A DNA stretch of 64,000 nucleotides, taken from Rutidosis leptorrhynchoides. Its lineage: Eukaryota > Streptophyta > Magnoliopsida > Asterales > Asteraceae. The stretch is taken from NCBI RefSeq assembly GCF_046630445.1, contig NC_092340.1, positions 16,222,001-16,286,000 on the forward strand, given 5' to 3'. Positions 24,236 to 36,185 of this stretch are shown one piece after another (position 1 is the stretch's first letter; each line of letters begins with the position of its first letter). The notes below the pieces were generated by a model that saw only the letters and a list, made by a program, of their open reading frames with translations, made no database searches and had not been told where the DNA came from. The position numbers were made by a program, and so were the translations under genes.

Positions 24236-24362
24236 GTTCCCAAATATTCAAAAAGAAGTGCAACAAAGGAAATTGTTATACATGTGTTTGTATCTTCTTA
24301 TATGGGGTGAAGCTGCAAACTTGAGATTCATGCCCGAATGCCTTTGTTACATCTATCACCAC
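24236..24362 (+). pseudogene. Captured callose synthase (GSL) exon
   Basis: A clean exon with acceptor CACAG| before 24236 and donor CAC|GTATGT after 24362. The frame from 24237 gives 42 residues with LYLLIWGEAANLRFMPEC and LCYIYHH, the highly conserved cytoplasmic block N-terminal to the glucan synthase domain in plant callose synthases. It is open, with no stop. The neighbouring exons expected in a callose synthase (the MAFELYGML block) are absent from the next kilobases, so it is a single captured exon in a Helitron-like context rather than a working 1,3-beta-glucan synthase gene. Confidence 0.8.
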
Positions 24363-24668
24363 GTATGTATTATGAATCTATTATGATATTTCACTATTTC
24401 TTTCTATTTCTCTAATGTTCTTTATGTAGTTAGTTTTACATGAAGTAATTAAGATACTAAAACATCAACAAACGGCTCACACACCATTGATCTTTCACCA
24501 TTGATCTTTCACTATTTCTTTTATGGTCTTTGTTCTCTAACGTTCTGTGTGATTTCAAACACTAAAACATCAACAAAGAATAAGAACATTGTAATTAGGA
24601 TTCGGAATAATCTTTTAGCTATGTTTTCTTTCTCCTTTGCTCTTATGTGTCCTTCATGATTGTTTCAG

Positions 24669-26760
24669 GGCCTAATTGAAGAGCTTATTTCCTCTGATTT
24701 CTTCTCTACCAGGTTTTTTTATATCATTGCTCAAATATTTTTTTATTTTTTTTTGAAAGGCACAATATTTCATTACTTAAAGAAGAGTGTCACAACATAC
24801 AAGCATGCGATGACATGCTTAATATCAAACATACAAGAACAACTTAAAGTTGCAGTAACTATCGTTTTCGCTTTATAATCGTCTATATAAAATTTGTTCT
24901 AAAAATCGAATTGATAAATACACAGAACTTAATTTATGGGATGATTTTCGGTACTGTTACTGCTTATTTGTTTTCTTATGATGGTTTTCATTCTGAAATT
25001 TGGGTTTAATGTTTTTATAATAACCAATTACCGTTTTTGATTTTTGAGTAACGCATATATATGTAAGATGGAAGGTTTAAGCTTCTTCGAAGAAAATGCA
25101 CGGAATGTGATCGATAAAATGTCTAAAAGAAATATATTGTCATGGTACTCCTAACATTTAAGCTAAATGTTGATTTAGTTTTTTTTAGTGATTATGTTGT
25201 GTTATTAGGATTTAACTTATTGTTAAATTCGATATTAATTATTATCATTTTCAATACAGTGAAGGTACTCATAACATTCAAGTAAAATGCTGATTTAGTT
25301 TCTAGTGATTATGTTGTGATATTAGGATATAACTCATTGTTGAATTTGATATTCCTTATTATTATTTCCAATACAGTGAAGTGAAGCTCAATGAAGATAC
25401 ATACTTAACTTTGCTTCTATGTAAGTACACTCATTCTTTGGTTTCTTTAGTCAAGTAATTTTCTCATCTCTCTAATGATTTTCCTCATGTTCATTAGTTA
25501 ATGGTATGTTTTTTATTTAGTTTTATTACAGTTGATCCTTTTGTATGTTTGGTTTTGTAAATAAATGCATGATAGATTGATAAGTTATGTTATAGTTTTT
25601 CATATCGTTGAAGTCTTAGGTTATTTACATCATGGAACTTCAAAATTCAGTATTTTATTTTTCAGTAGTATTTCATAAGCATAAATCTTATGTGCACTTT
25701 AATGTACCAACGAAATTTAACATGTCTTTGTTGCAAATTTAACATCCAATTGAAATGTAAGCATGTATACTAATTTTATTTTTACTTGCAGAAATTTAGG
25801 TTTTGGTTTGAGTTAATGAAGATTGAAATGACCACATTGATATTTAAAGGCGTACTTGCATTGTTAATAGCTTTGCAGTTTCATTTATACCGAGTTTTGC
25901 ACCTAATGAAAGGTTACTTGAACCCATTACTAAATTTTTGATATTTTGGTTATATGTTTTGTTTACAATTAAAGTTTGATAATAGACACTCAATTAAATG
26001 ATATCTACCTTCTATTTGCATGATGAAATTAGGAGTACTTTTGTAAGTTCTATTGTTGAAGGCATTTGGGTGGATTGCTTGCTTGCTGCAGTAAAATAAT
26101 ATAGGTTTCACAATGGTGATCCAATGTCTTTGGTTTTAGATGTGCAAAGGTAAGCTTTCAGTTTTCCTTTCTTATTTTTTTACCTGTTCTTAATTATATT
26201 CTTATATAGAAGATTCTTGAATTCTGATGATTAAGTCGTCATTAATGATTGAAACATTTACATTGCAAGTGTTCATATATACTTCTATTTTGTAAGATTG
26301 TTCAAAGTGTTTTTGTTTATACATTTGTTTTCTTTGGTAATCTTCTTCTATGTATTAGAAATTGTGACTTGGGGCAATATACACATCTTCCTGAATGCAC
26401 TCTCAGTGTTTGGCAAAATGACATTGGCAAATTTAATTATTGACAAGCATATGGTATTGAACAAACCTTCTATTTCAATGTTTTATTCGTAAGTTCTAAG
26501 TGTTTACAACCTTAAAATGAGATATTATGTTGGTGGTTGTTTTGTTGGTATCCACTTTCTTCTTGAACTGCATTTTCATAAGAGCTCTGTTATTTGATGA
26601 TTAATAGCGCAATTATTTGATTTTAGAAGCACCGAGATGCTGCCAAAAACGGTACCCAATGAAGGTATGGCTACTTCATCACTATCCCAAACTGCAAGGT
26701 TCTTTATATGTTTAACTTCAAGGAAGACTTGTCATTGGTATGTTTCTATCCCTTTGAAGT
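24669..26760 (+). other. Exon-like pieces of unknown origin
   Basis: Short frames bordered by AG and GT: 24669-24713 (GLIEELISSDFFSTR), around 25071-25140 (MEGLSFFEENARNVIDKMSK), around 25793-25920 (KFRFWFELMKIEMTT onward, hydrophobic), and around 26640-26740 (EMLPKTVPNEGMATSS). I do not recognise them. The spacing and T-rich gaps look like a spliced gene or several captured fragments. No long frame joins them. Confidence 0.3.
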
Positions 26761-26918
26761 TTATCTCATTGTAACTGACATTTGATGTGTTTTACAAATA
26801 ATGATAAGTAAAGATTATTATGTTCATGGGCCACAGGTTTAGCTACTGAATCAAAATTCATAGAGTATAAAGATGAGAACAATTATTATTTGATGCACTT
26901 GCAAACATGGATGACTAA

Positions 26919-27077
26919 GGAGGTGTTTGGCGAGTTTGGAGTTGACTTCTTTGATTATTGCGTTTTGAAATCACAAAGAATGGTGATATTACTACAACTA
27001 ATATAGTTACCAAGAAGTGTTTAAAGAGGTGTTTGGCGAGTTTGGAATTGAATTCTTTGATTATTGTGTTTTGAAAT
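26919..27077. repeat. Tandem duplication at the Copia insertion site
   Basis: A block of about 70 bp beginning GGAGGTGTTTGGCGAG and ending AAATCACAAAGAATGGTGAT occurs at 26919-26982. It recurs from 27020 to 27077, and its last part continues after the LTR element at 30997. The LTR element therefore inserted in the second copy. Confidence 0.75.
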
Positions 27078-30000
27078 TGTTAGAAATGAGGGTTAGAATT
27101 GACTGCCGGATTCGTTCTTGAATCGTGTATTCACTTTCTCTATAAAGTATTTCGACCCTACGATTGCCTCGATTACACGAAATCTTTACAGGGATAAGAC
27201 AAGAACGCAATCAGTGTTTTTGGCAATGAAATCACTGATCAAATTGTTAGAGAATATGTGTATGTTTTCTATTAGTTAGAATGAAAGCAAAATCCTCTAT
27301 ATATAAGAGATGAAAAGGTGCGACGAAAGGATGTAACCTTTCAATGTAAATATGCAACCTTTCAACGAAAAGATGCAGCTCTTCGTTTAAACCTTTTAGA
27401 AAATAACATCTCTCTTCATGAAATGATGTAACCATTCATGGTTACCTTTCATCAAAAGATGTAATTTCCAATACCTTATTGAATTAACTCGAACGGGCGT
27501 GCACTCCGCACTCTCCAAACTCGTCATTGAGCTTAATTCGATAAGCCTTTGCTTTCTAGTAAATCCCAATTAACTAAAATGATTGTTGATAACACTAAAA
27601 TCACCAACAAATCCCCCCCATTTTAGTGTAATCCTTGATTTACTAAAGTAATTAAACAAACAGAACAAACCAATGCATAAATGAAAATGTTTCAGAAATT
27701 GAATTTTCACTTAGTATAATATTTACGAGAATTCGAGTATCAGAGTGTTTCAGAAATTGAACCCTTCCCACTCATATGAAAACTATAAAATACTATACAC
27801 ATCAGTTTCTTACATATCCCTAAGACAATCTTGACACTATTATAAGCCATGTGTCCCAATCCTTCAGTGAACATATTGGCAGCTAAGTCCAAAGCTCCAT
27901 TGAAGCGGCAAAACTTCATGTTCACATAGGTAGCTCTTTTAGTCTTGCACCCGCATTTGCAATTTTTCAAAAGAACTATTAAGAAGTTAAACTTCAACCT
28001 AACTCCACTTACGGGTCTAAACACATACTTTGAGATTAGGATATTTATGTGTTTCAATCTTCAGAAAGTAAGCTTACCTCATTGAATTCAGCTCCTAGCG
28101 TTGTACTAGAAGGGAATTGGGCGTCTCACTTTGGAAGATCTGGTTGGACTTCAATCCCACATCATTAGCCAACTTTTGCGCGCTTCCGGCTAATGCTTTT
28201 GTCAAGTGATTTGCCAAATTTTGTTATGACCCAACAAAATCCACATACATCACTCCATTCGCGATCACCTCACGAAACACAATTTTTGTAAGGCATAGTT
28301 GTCTAGACTTTCATTTGTATAAGTACATGCCTTAGTCACAAGACATCCCATCACTAGAGATCACCATGAACTCTAATCTTATTCATTATGACTTCAATTA
28401 ATTTGTATTGCAATCTTTTAAACCAAGATTTACCAAGTTCTTATTATACCATAAGAAACTTTGAGTACTCAAATCATTGATTAATAAGTCATAGCACATG
28501 TCCACTTCCCACAACTCACCAATGTAAATTTTATAATTGGTACACCTTTGATAATGGATCCTTATTATCATTATGTACACAATTATTACTATTACATTAG
28601 ATAGTTAGATTATAATTATAAACATAATCTATAATCTCAACATCACTCTTTTGATCCAAGATACCTTATTTATACCAAGTGTAAAATCCAACAACTTGTA
28701 GATGCATTATCTCATTAATCAGTAATAAACTCAATACAATTTTAATATGCTTTAAGGATTTCACATTGTGAACTAAACCATAGTCCATGGTTGGCTTTTA
28801 CAAGTATTGAAATACTCAACTCTTATCACAATGAATTCCACTAGACTATGCTTAATCTTTCTATCACCATGCTATATTGGTCACTTGATGTAATCACATA
28901 CACTATACCACCAATTTCCATGGCATATCAGTACTCGAAGACAATTAAGCAACATCTAATCCTTGTTCCATAATAAAACATATTAGTTTCACTAACTTGT
29001 ACATTTTTAATAATTCATCAAATGTTGTGGACATACATCACCAATGAATAAAGACTTCATGGTCATTTTATTTAGTAACAAACAGTCACTTCGCAATAAT
29101 ACAATATTGTCTTGTCACTTATTCAACGAATTATCACCACTCGTTAAATGGCTTTACATTTGTTAACAATTAGGCCCTTGTCTTACGAACAAGCACAAAA
29201 TCAACAATACATAGGGGGTGCTCATGTCAATATCCAAAGAAAATAATTACAACTTTCTTTTGTTGACAGTACATGTCCATGCATACTTATAATTAAATTA
29301 TGGCATTAAACACCATAACCATGAATTATAATATCCCATAACCCATGTCCTCAAATTTAATCCGTTACAAATTTGCAATATGTTTCCAACTAAATAATCA
29401 AATGGCCGATTATTTAATTTATTACATGCATGAACACACCGGTTTTATAATGTGGTCAACTTTGGTGACTTTCCAAAATTAGCCTTTTCTCACTAACCGT
29501 CATTTACAACAAAGAATATTGTTTGTTTAATAGAATAACACCAATACATTCTCAAAAGATCCAACACCGATTCTACATGTCCGTTCTAAATTTGCTCAAA
29601 CAAAGAACTTTCGATTAATTAAACAGGAAATTCACTCCAATTAATTTCTATTCATGAAATGAACCAATAATTCACAAATATTAATTGGATTAATTTGTGC
29701 ACCCATTAGAACGCAATTTTAAATAACAGTTACAACGTAAAACCATAGTCATGCAAAATGTGAGTGTAACTTTTCTAAGTTCTCCACTGATGTACCAATT
29801 AATTTATCCTTTTAATTGTCAATGGACAAATTTCAAGAATCAAAGTATCTATTTTATTTCTAATCTTGACTATGTTTGGATGAGACAATGTTAACCAAAA
29901 ACACAAATTAAAATAAAAGTCAATGGTTCATGTGTATTCGTTGACCACAAAACTGTCATAACCGTTTTCTTTTGAAAACCACCGACAATCCATACAAACA

Positions 30001-30996
30001 AATTACGCATGAAATACCATCAGATGATTGCATATTAAATATAGCCATGAGTTTATGATATATTCACACATATCATTCATGCTATATACCACATGATCAT
30101 AATATGCCATACATCCATTATTTCATTCAAACAGTACTTCGTGCAATTAATTTCCCATGTGGTACTTCATGACTTATTTGATAAGATGTTGGGCATACAT
30201 ATATCCATATTCATCCATACTTATTTTCTTATTTCTATAATAAAACACTATAGAAAAATAAATAGAGAATGTGTACTTGTTATTGACACGCATGATGAAA
30301 CCATGTTGGAAGGAAGCCACGTACAATTGATTTGGAATCCATATTCTGGAAATCCGTTGATTGCCATGAGACATATAGGCCGTTGCACAAACTTTATACT
30401 TGTCTTTCACGATTCTTCTACATGATCCATTCAAGGTTTATCCACCATAAATACTTTATATATTTGTTAGAAATGAGGGTTAGAATTGACTGCCGGATTC
30501 GTTCTTGAATCGTCTGTTCACTTTCTCTATAAAGTATTTCGACCCTACGATTGCCTCGGTTACACGAAATCTTTACAGGGATAAGACAAGAACGCAATCA
30601 GTGTTTTTGGCAATGAAATCACTGATCAAATTGTTAGAGAATATGTGTATGTTTTCTATTAGTTAGAATGAAAGCAAAATCCTCTATATATAAGAGATGA
30701 AAAGGTGCGACGAAAGGATGTAACCTTTCAATGTAAATATGCAACCTTTCAACGAAAAGATGCAACTCTTCGTTTAAACCTTTTAGAAAATAACATCTCT
30801 CTTCATTAAATGATGTAACCATTCATGGTTACCTTTCATCAAAAGATGTAATTTCTAATACCTTATTGAATTAACTCGAACGGACGTGCACTCCGCACTC
30901 TCCAAACTCGTCATTGAGCTTAATTCGATAAGCCTTTGTTTTCTAGTAAATCCCAATTAACTAAAATGATTGTTGATAACACTAAAATCACCAACA
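27078..30996 (-). mobile_element. Copia-type LTR element, non-coding relic (TSD GAAAT)
   Basis: Two 532-bp LTRs (27078-27609 and 30465-30996) of TGTTAG...CCAACA are nearly identical, and the 5-bp duplication GAAAT is perfect (27073-27077 and 30997-31001), so insertion is recent. A purine tract (AAAATGGGGGGG on the minus strand) abuts the LTR at 27610, fixing the minus orientation. A short run near 28190 (NLANHLTKALAG on the minus strand) resembles the end of Copia RNase H, in the place expected. The 2.86-kb interior is otherwise degraded and has no open polyprotein; it is broken at many points. Confidence 0.85.
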
Positions 30997-31129
30997 GAAA
31001 TCACAAAGAATGGTGATCAAGTATTCAAGTGTAAACATGATCAAATATAACATATCATTCTTCAAATATAACATATCATTTAATAATTTTTCCTTTAAAA
31101 TCCCGTGAATCCACGGGTCCTTGCACTAG

Positions 31130-32451
31130 TATTATATTATTAGTAAATACGTTTTGACAAGCTTCCCACAAAATTGAACCTGGCAAATCGAGGGGTGGAT
31201 CTAGATTCTGATAAGCGTCCTTTTTATGACTATATAGATGTATCTTTTGACTAGTGTACATAAAATATATAGGTATAGGTATTTTAGTTATGACTCTAAG
31301 TTTATTTGGGTGTGTATGACACAAGTGGATATCTAGTCTTCACGAGACTACTATACTTGTCTGCATCGAGTGTTCTTTAGGTTGTGACTCTTGGATTTTT
31401 GGACCTTTTTTCTTCTTATGGTTGGGATTCTCGTTAATGCTCATTTGTTCATTATTCCTTTAATGGAATTTTAATGCAATGCTTTGCTCATCTTAAGGGT
31501 GTGTGTTTGGCATTTGAATAAACGAAACCCAACTGTTGGACCGGAAAATTGACTTGAGGTAGCGGATTTCATATTTCATTCTCTCTGTATTCGGGAAAAC
31601 ACCTTTTCACAGCTGATTTTGACGTAACGGCACCTTTGTTATTTTGTTCTCATGTGTTTGGTTATTTGTTCCTTTTTTCATTTGGTTCAGTCAATTTTGG
31701 CGTTTTCTGTTTTGGAATTTGTAAGACTTTAGACATTCTAAGGCCCAACTCTATATAGGTATGAAAATTGGCCCATACGACCATCACATATTTGGCGAAT
31801 ATAGGCCTACTCCGTATAAATTAGTGTGTAAGCTGTGTTCACTAATCTTATACGATCACATATGAGAACCCTTTTTACTCTTGATAAAACTAACGAGGAT
31901 AAAAATACCCGCGCTGCGGGATAGTTTTGATCGGTTAACATTAGATTTATTGAACGTTAAAAAAATGATTAACGGTTGATTAATTGAACGTTTAAAAAAT
32001 AAAGGAATTAGAAAGAAAGGTGAAAAAAAAGTGGAAAAAAATTGGTCGGTTAACAGTCCATAAATTTAACTGTTGAAAAAGTGGATGGTTAACTGAATGT
32101 AAAAAAAGGTTGGTTTCTATCGAAAAATGTTTTTTCTATCTTTAAGTAAAGAAACGACTTTTCTTATATTAAAAAACAGAAAATAATTGTATACATATCA
32201 ACTTTCCACCTATCTAGTATTTATGAGATTGTGTATTGCTGTTGATTTATATATAACAAACCGTCAGAATATTTTTTTAGCCGTTAACTCATTGACAAAC
32301 TAGGAATAGATCACTTGAGCTAAGGGTTATTGATTATTATATGTGTTAGTTACGATGTACCATAAATTTAAGCATATGTTTAATTTAACGTAACTTTTAA
32401 TTAAGTAAGGGTTGTCATTAACATGTAAAAAATTTTGTATAACTAAAAATT
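31130..32451. other. No gene seen
   Basis: AT-rich. The stretch 31370-31490 resembles a LINE 3' region (TTTAATGGAATTTTAATGC) without poly(A). CCCGC-GCT-GCGGG at 31908-31920 is a Helitron-like hairpin but lacks a nearby CTAG on either strand. Confidence 0.5.
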
Positions 32452-32916
32452 TGTTGGAGTGAAGAAGTTTAAACAAAATAAGAAATTGTTGCTGCTACGA
32501 AACTTGTGACCGCGAAGGGTGAAATCGCGATCGCGACTTGGTTTTGATTAGGACACGCGAAAGGGAAAGGATAGCTCGCGACTGAAATTTCTCCTCGAAT
32601 GATAACTCACGAACGCGAGTCATATGGAGGGAGGAGACTCGCGATCGCGAGTAGGCCTCTCGGCGGCCAAAATTTTCCATGTTCAAAAACTTGTTCGTTA
32701 AGTTCCTCTATAAAAGGACCCTATTATAACCCACAAATATATGCACGAATTTTATCAATAAAATCTCTCTAGTTTGGTTCGTGAATTGAAGTAATCAACA
32801 CTTGATTACATATAATCGTGTTAAATTATCGCGTTCTTAATTTTCTTATTATTGTGGTCGTTTATCGTTTGTGGGTTGAGTAATTTTCTTCATATTGTTG
32901 GTATACAAAACTTTAC
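32452..32916 (+). mobile_element. Possible solo LTR with CGCGATCGCG motifs
   Basis: Starts TGTTGGAGTG and may end near CTTTACA at 32916. Inside are a TATAAAAG box (32711-32718), a downstream AATAAA (about 32757-32762) and two CGCGATCGCG palindromes (about 32527 and 32642). This is the layout of U3-R-U5. A convincing target duplication was not found, so the limits are tentative. Confidence 0.4.
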
Positions 32917-33548
32917 AAAAATGTCAATTTAAAAATACTAATAATTAATTAACATAAATATATATTTAAAAAAAAATAATAAAACAAGCATTATATTAAT
33001 TTTCATATGTACAATATATATACAAAATTAACCAAAATAAACTTCTAACTAGAACATTAAGGACTACGTTAAAAAAATTTATACAAAAACAAACTAGTGG
33101 ATAACATTATATAACGGCACATTTTTCATTCGTTATTACTTTAAAGGAAATTGAGATTGAAATAGTGGATGAAGAGATAGGATTCTAGGACCACATTAGT
33201 TGCTAATTAAAATACTCTTATGTAAATTGAAAATAAGAAAACATGTTTAACTGTAAAATATGGAGAAAAAACAACAAAAGGTTCAAAATTAAAGTGAGTG
33301 GAAGAATGTAGGGACCACCGTCTGCAAACATTAATAAAAAGAAAAGGGTCAGATTGTAAAATTCGAAAAGTCACTGTCTCACTGAACGGAGATCACATAT
33401 GTTTTCTTTAATTACATCACCTACCCTTCCAACCTTATTTAATGACCTTTCGGTCACCAATAATATTTATTTTTGAACTCTGGTCGTATTATGCTTCATT
33501 TTTGTTATAGTATTAGTTAATCTTAATCCGTATTAGTTATTGGACTAA
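32917..33548. other. No gene seen
   Basis: AT-rich sequence without coding potential or recognisable repeats. Confidence 0.6.
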
Positions 33549-35100
33549 TTTTTTTTTTTTTTTTTTGAAAGGCAATTTATTATATATACATATATATATA
33601 ATAAGAGGTTACAAACACAAGCTAATCTGCATAAATTGCAGAGAAGCCAACACAAACTGATACACACTATCTCAAACTATACACTGTACTACTACATTTT
33701 GGTTGCCAAGCTAGTAACAAAATGTAGAAAAATGCTACTGTAAATACAAGTGTGGGCTAGCCAACCAAATATGCCATTCGAGTTTCTTCATCTTGCATCT
33801 CTTCGCGATCCAATCAAAGCTTTTAACTTGTATCTCGTTGAGCGCAACCGAGGTGTCCCAAATCTTGTTCTTGAAAACTTTTTTGTTCCGGTTGCTCCAA
33901 ATAAGATACCCACATATCCATGTCACCGCTTGCCATATCCCGACCCCAACACTCGACATTTGCTGATTTGGGTCTTCGCTGAATATTTCTCCGACGCTTA
34001 AGTTGTTTAAATTATTCATACCCCACCAATTAAACACTTTGGACCAAATTTCGAAAGCTCGAGAACATAGAACAAGTGAGTGGTCCACCGACTCAAGATC
34101 GTCATCACATATCGGACAACGAACGGAGTGTAAGTCAACCCCACGCTTGTCAAGTTCCAAGAGAACGGGTAATCTTTTCCGTCGCGCACGCCACACAAAT
34201 ACCTCAACTTTTTTCGGGACAAGTTTGTTTCTCAATGTCACCACACAATTAGTTGAAGTGTTAAGTAGTTTACCATTTATTTGGCTCGTCAGAATGCTAG
34301 TTGAAAAGACCCCGTCTGATCCCGAGGCCCATTTCCAGCGATCTTCATTATCTGGACTGAAATGGAATTGTTGTATCATTGATTGGAGTTGTTCGAGCTC
34401 TGTTGCTGATCTGCCACGCACCGGTCTTGACCAGGACCATTCTCCCATGCATGTTGCACCATTGTACCCGACACGATCTTTAACCGAGGCCTGCAAATCA
34501 GTTTCGAGATGTGCAAGCCGGCTGAATTTTTCCTTAAGAGTACCATCACATAACCACGCGTCATTCCAGAATGAAGTTGTTGCTCCGTCACCAATTTTCT
34601 TGATAAAAGAACCCCTGAAATTAAGACCAAGGGAATCCAAAAAGACTCCCGAGTTGACAATGTTTAACCAAGTTGTATTTCCAGAATGTGACTGAAAATC
34701 CCCACCCGAATCAAGAAAACCCGAAACCCCGTAAATACTTTTAATGACTTTGACCCACAAGGCGGTGGTTTCGGTTTTGAACCTCCACCACCACTTGCCG
34801 ATCAAAGCTAAGTTTTTGCTTTTAAGTGACCCGAGATTTAGTCCACCTTCCGCGAATGGAAGGAGGACTTCATCCCATTTAACCCATGATATTTTTGAAT
34901 CGTTTCCCGACCCGCCCCAAAAAAATGACCGTCTTACACTCTCGAGTTTTTTGAGAACACTAGACGGGCATCGGAAGAGAGAGAAGTAGTACAACGGCAA
35001 ACTATTTAGCACCGAGTTAACGAGCGTCAAGCGTCCACCAGATGAAACCATACGCGCCTTCCAATCCGAGAGTCTCTTATCAAACATATACGAATTGGGT
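33549..35100 (-). mobile_element. 5'-truncated L1-type LINE
   Basis: On the minus strand, an open frame of an L1 ORF2 C-terminal part runs to 33735, followed by a roughly 170-bp 3' UTR and an A tail (T-run 33549-33566 on the plus strand). The tail ends ATTGCCTTTC plus A, as in the LINE at 13708. Homology begins abruptly near 35100, typical of incomplete target-primed reverse transcription. No target duplication was recognised by eye. Confidence 0.85.
33735..35087 (-). CDS. LINE ORF2 C-terminal fragment (RT thumb/connection and zf-RVT)
   Basis: 450 codons without a stop. The N-terminal part (FDKRLSDWKARMVSSGGRLTL, SLPLYYFSLFRCP, FFWGG) matches the region just after the reverse transcriptase palm in plant L1 elements. 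Around residues 280-360 lies a zf-RVT domain with WRARRKRLPV and the Cys/His set CPICDD...DHSLVLCSRAFEIW. The endonuclease and the catalytic YADD region are missing because the copy is 5'-truncated, so it cannot mobilise itself. The open frame suggests a fairly recent insertion. The antisense ORFs over this stretch are shadows. Confidence 0.88.
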   Translation of the reverse strand: MFDKRLSDWKARMVSSGGRLTLVNSVLNSLPLYYFSLFRCPSSVLKKLESVRRSFFWGGSGNDSKISWVKWDEVLLPFAEGGLNLGSLKSKNLALIGKWWWRFKTETTALWVKVIKSIYGVSGFLDSGGDFQSHSGNTTWLNIVNSGVFLDSLGLNFRGSFIKKIGDGATTSFWNDAWLCDGTLKEKFSRLAHLETDLQASVKDRVGYNGATCMGEWSWSRPVRGRSATELEQLQSMIQQFHFSPDNEDRWKWASGSDGVFSTSILTSQINGKLLNTSTNCVVTLRNKLVPKKVEVFVWRARRKRLPVLLELDKRGVDLHSVRCPICDDDLESVDHSLVLCSRAFEIWSKVFNWWGMNNLNNLSVGEIFSEDPNQQMSSVGVGIWQAVTWICGYLIWSNRNKKVFKNKIWDTSVALNEIQVKSFDWIAKRCKMKKLEWHIWLASPHLYLQ

Positions 35101-35607
35101 TTAGAGTTTACGATGTCAAATTACACACCTAATTAATATGGTAACTAGTTGAGTATTTTTTTTGTTCTGATAACATAATCAAGTGACAAAGATATGGCAT
35201 ACATACAAGTTTGAACGAACTTATAATGTTGAAGTACACACCTAATTATTTTGGTAACTAGTCGAATATTTTTTTTGTTAGTCTCGTGATTGCATCATCT
35301 ATATAGTAAATTTTAAAGTGTTAGGTATTTGTATAGAAAACCATCACATTTGTAAATCCTTACCTCTCATGTGGGTGTATTTGAGGTAACAAGCATATGA
35401 AAAGTACAACTTATAAAAAAGTTAAGATTAAAAAAATTAAGCTTCTAAAACTAGTGTTTTAAAAAAAAAAATAAAAAAATAAAAAATTTGAGCTAATGAT
35501 AACAAAGTTATTAAAATGCCTTTCGTTATGTAATTTGCATTTTATATTTGAGTCCCTTTAAGTAAATTCACAATTATAAACTCTAACTCCAACTAGTTAG
35601 TCAATTT
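35101..35607. repeat. AT-rich spacer with imperfect direct repeat
   Basis: TACACACCTAATTA...GGTAACTAGT occurs at about 35122 and again at about 35234, about 112 bp apart, with similar following T-runs. No gene. Confidence 0.55.
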
Positions 35608-35685
35608 TTTTTTTGGAGTAAACGAGGAAACTCTCCAATGAACGAGCACATTGGCTCCCCATAGAAGGTAAAACCTCGGGTAATC
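35608..35685 (-). mobile_element. SINE-like 3' tail, cut by the LTR insertion
   Basis: On the minus strand: GATTACCCGAGGTTTTACC, GGAGCCAATGTGCTCGTTC, then a short A tail (T-run at 35608-35615). This is the style of tRNA-derived plant SINE tails. The body is replaced by the LTR starting at 35686. Confidence 0.45.
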
Positions 35686-36185
35686 TGAAGCGATCCGTCC
35701 TAATCCATAAGGACGAATACAATAACATATGATTACATCGTGAGGTACTTGACCTCTATATGATACATTTTACAAACATTGCATTCGTTTTTGAAAGACA
35801 AACTTTCATTACATCGAAAGTTGACAGGCATGCATACCATTTCATAATATATCCAAACTATCAATGACTTAATAATAATCTTGTTGAACTCAACGACTCG
35901 AATGCAACGTCTTTTGAAATATGTCATGAATGACTCCAAGTAATATCTCTAAAATGAGCAAATGTACAGCGGAAGATTTTTTTTCATACCTGAGAATAAA
36001 CATGCTTTCAAGTGTCAACCAAAAGGTTGGTGAGTTCATTAGTTTATCATAAATATTCATTTCCATCATTTTAATAGACCTCAAGATTTTCATTTCCATT
36101 TCTCATAAATATACGTCCCATGCATAGAGACAAAAATCATTCATATGGTGAACACCTGGTAACCGACCTTAACAAGATGCATATA

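Larger units (their letters stand above)
23389..31129 (+). mobile_element. Region ending in a second Helitron 3' terminus, with captured exons
   Basis: The right end has the hairpin CCCGTG-AAT-CCACGGG (31102-31117), then CACTAG ending at 31129 and T. The 5' TC end was not identified, so 23389 is only the edge of the previous Helitron. The interior is a string of exon-sized pieces with AG...GT borders separated by T-rich sequence, including the callose synthase exon. A 3.9-kb LTR element sits inside near the right end. Confidence 0.5.

Noticed and set aside
31908-31920. Another Helitron end (CCCGC-GCT-GCGGG)
   Set aside because: No CTAG or equivalent terminus at the required distance on either strand.
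34003-34695. 230-codon plus-strand frame
   Set aside because: Exact antisense of the LINE ORF2 fragment, whose minus-strand product has clear domains.
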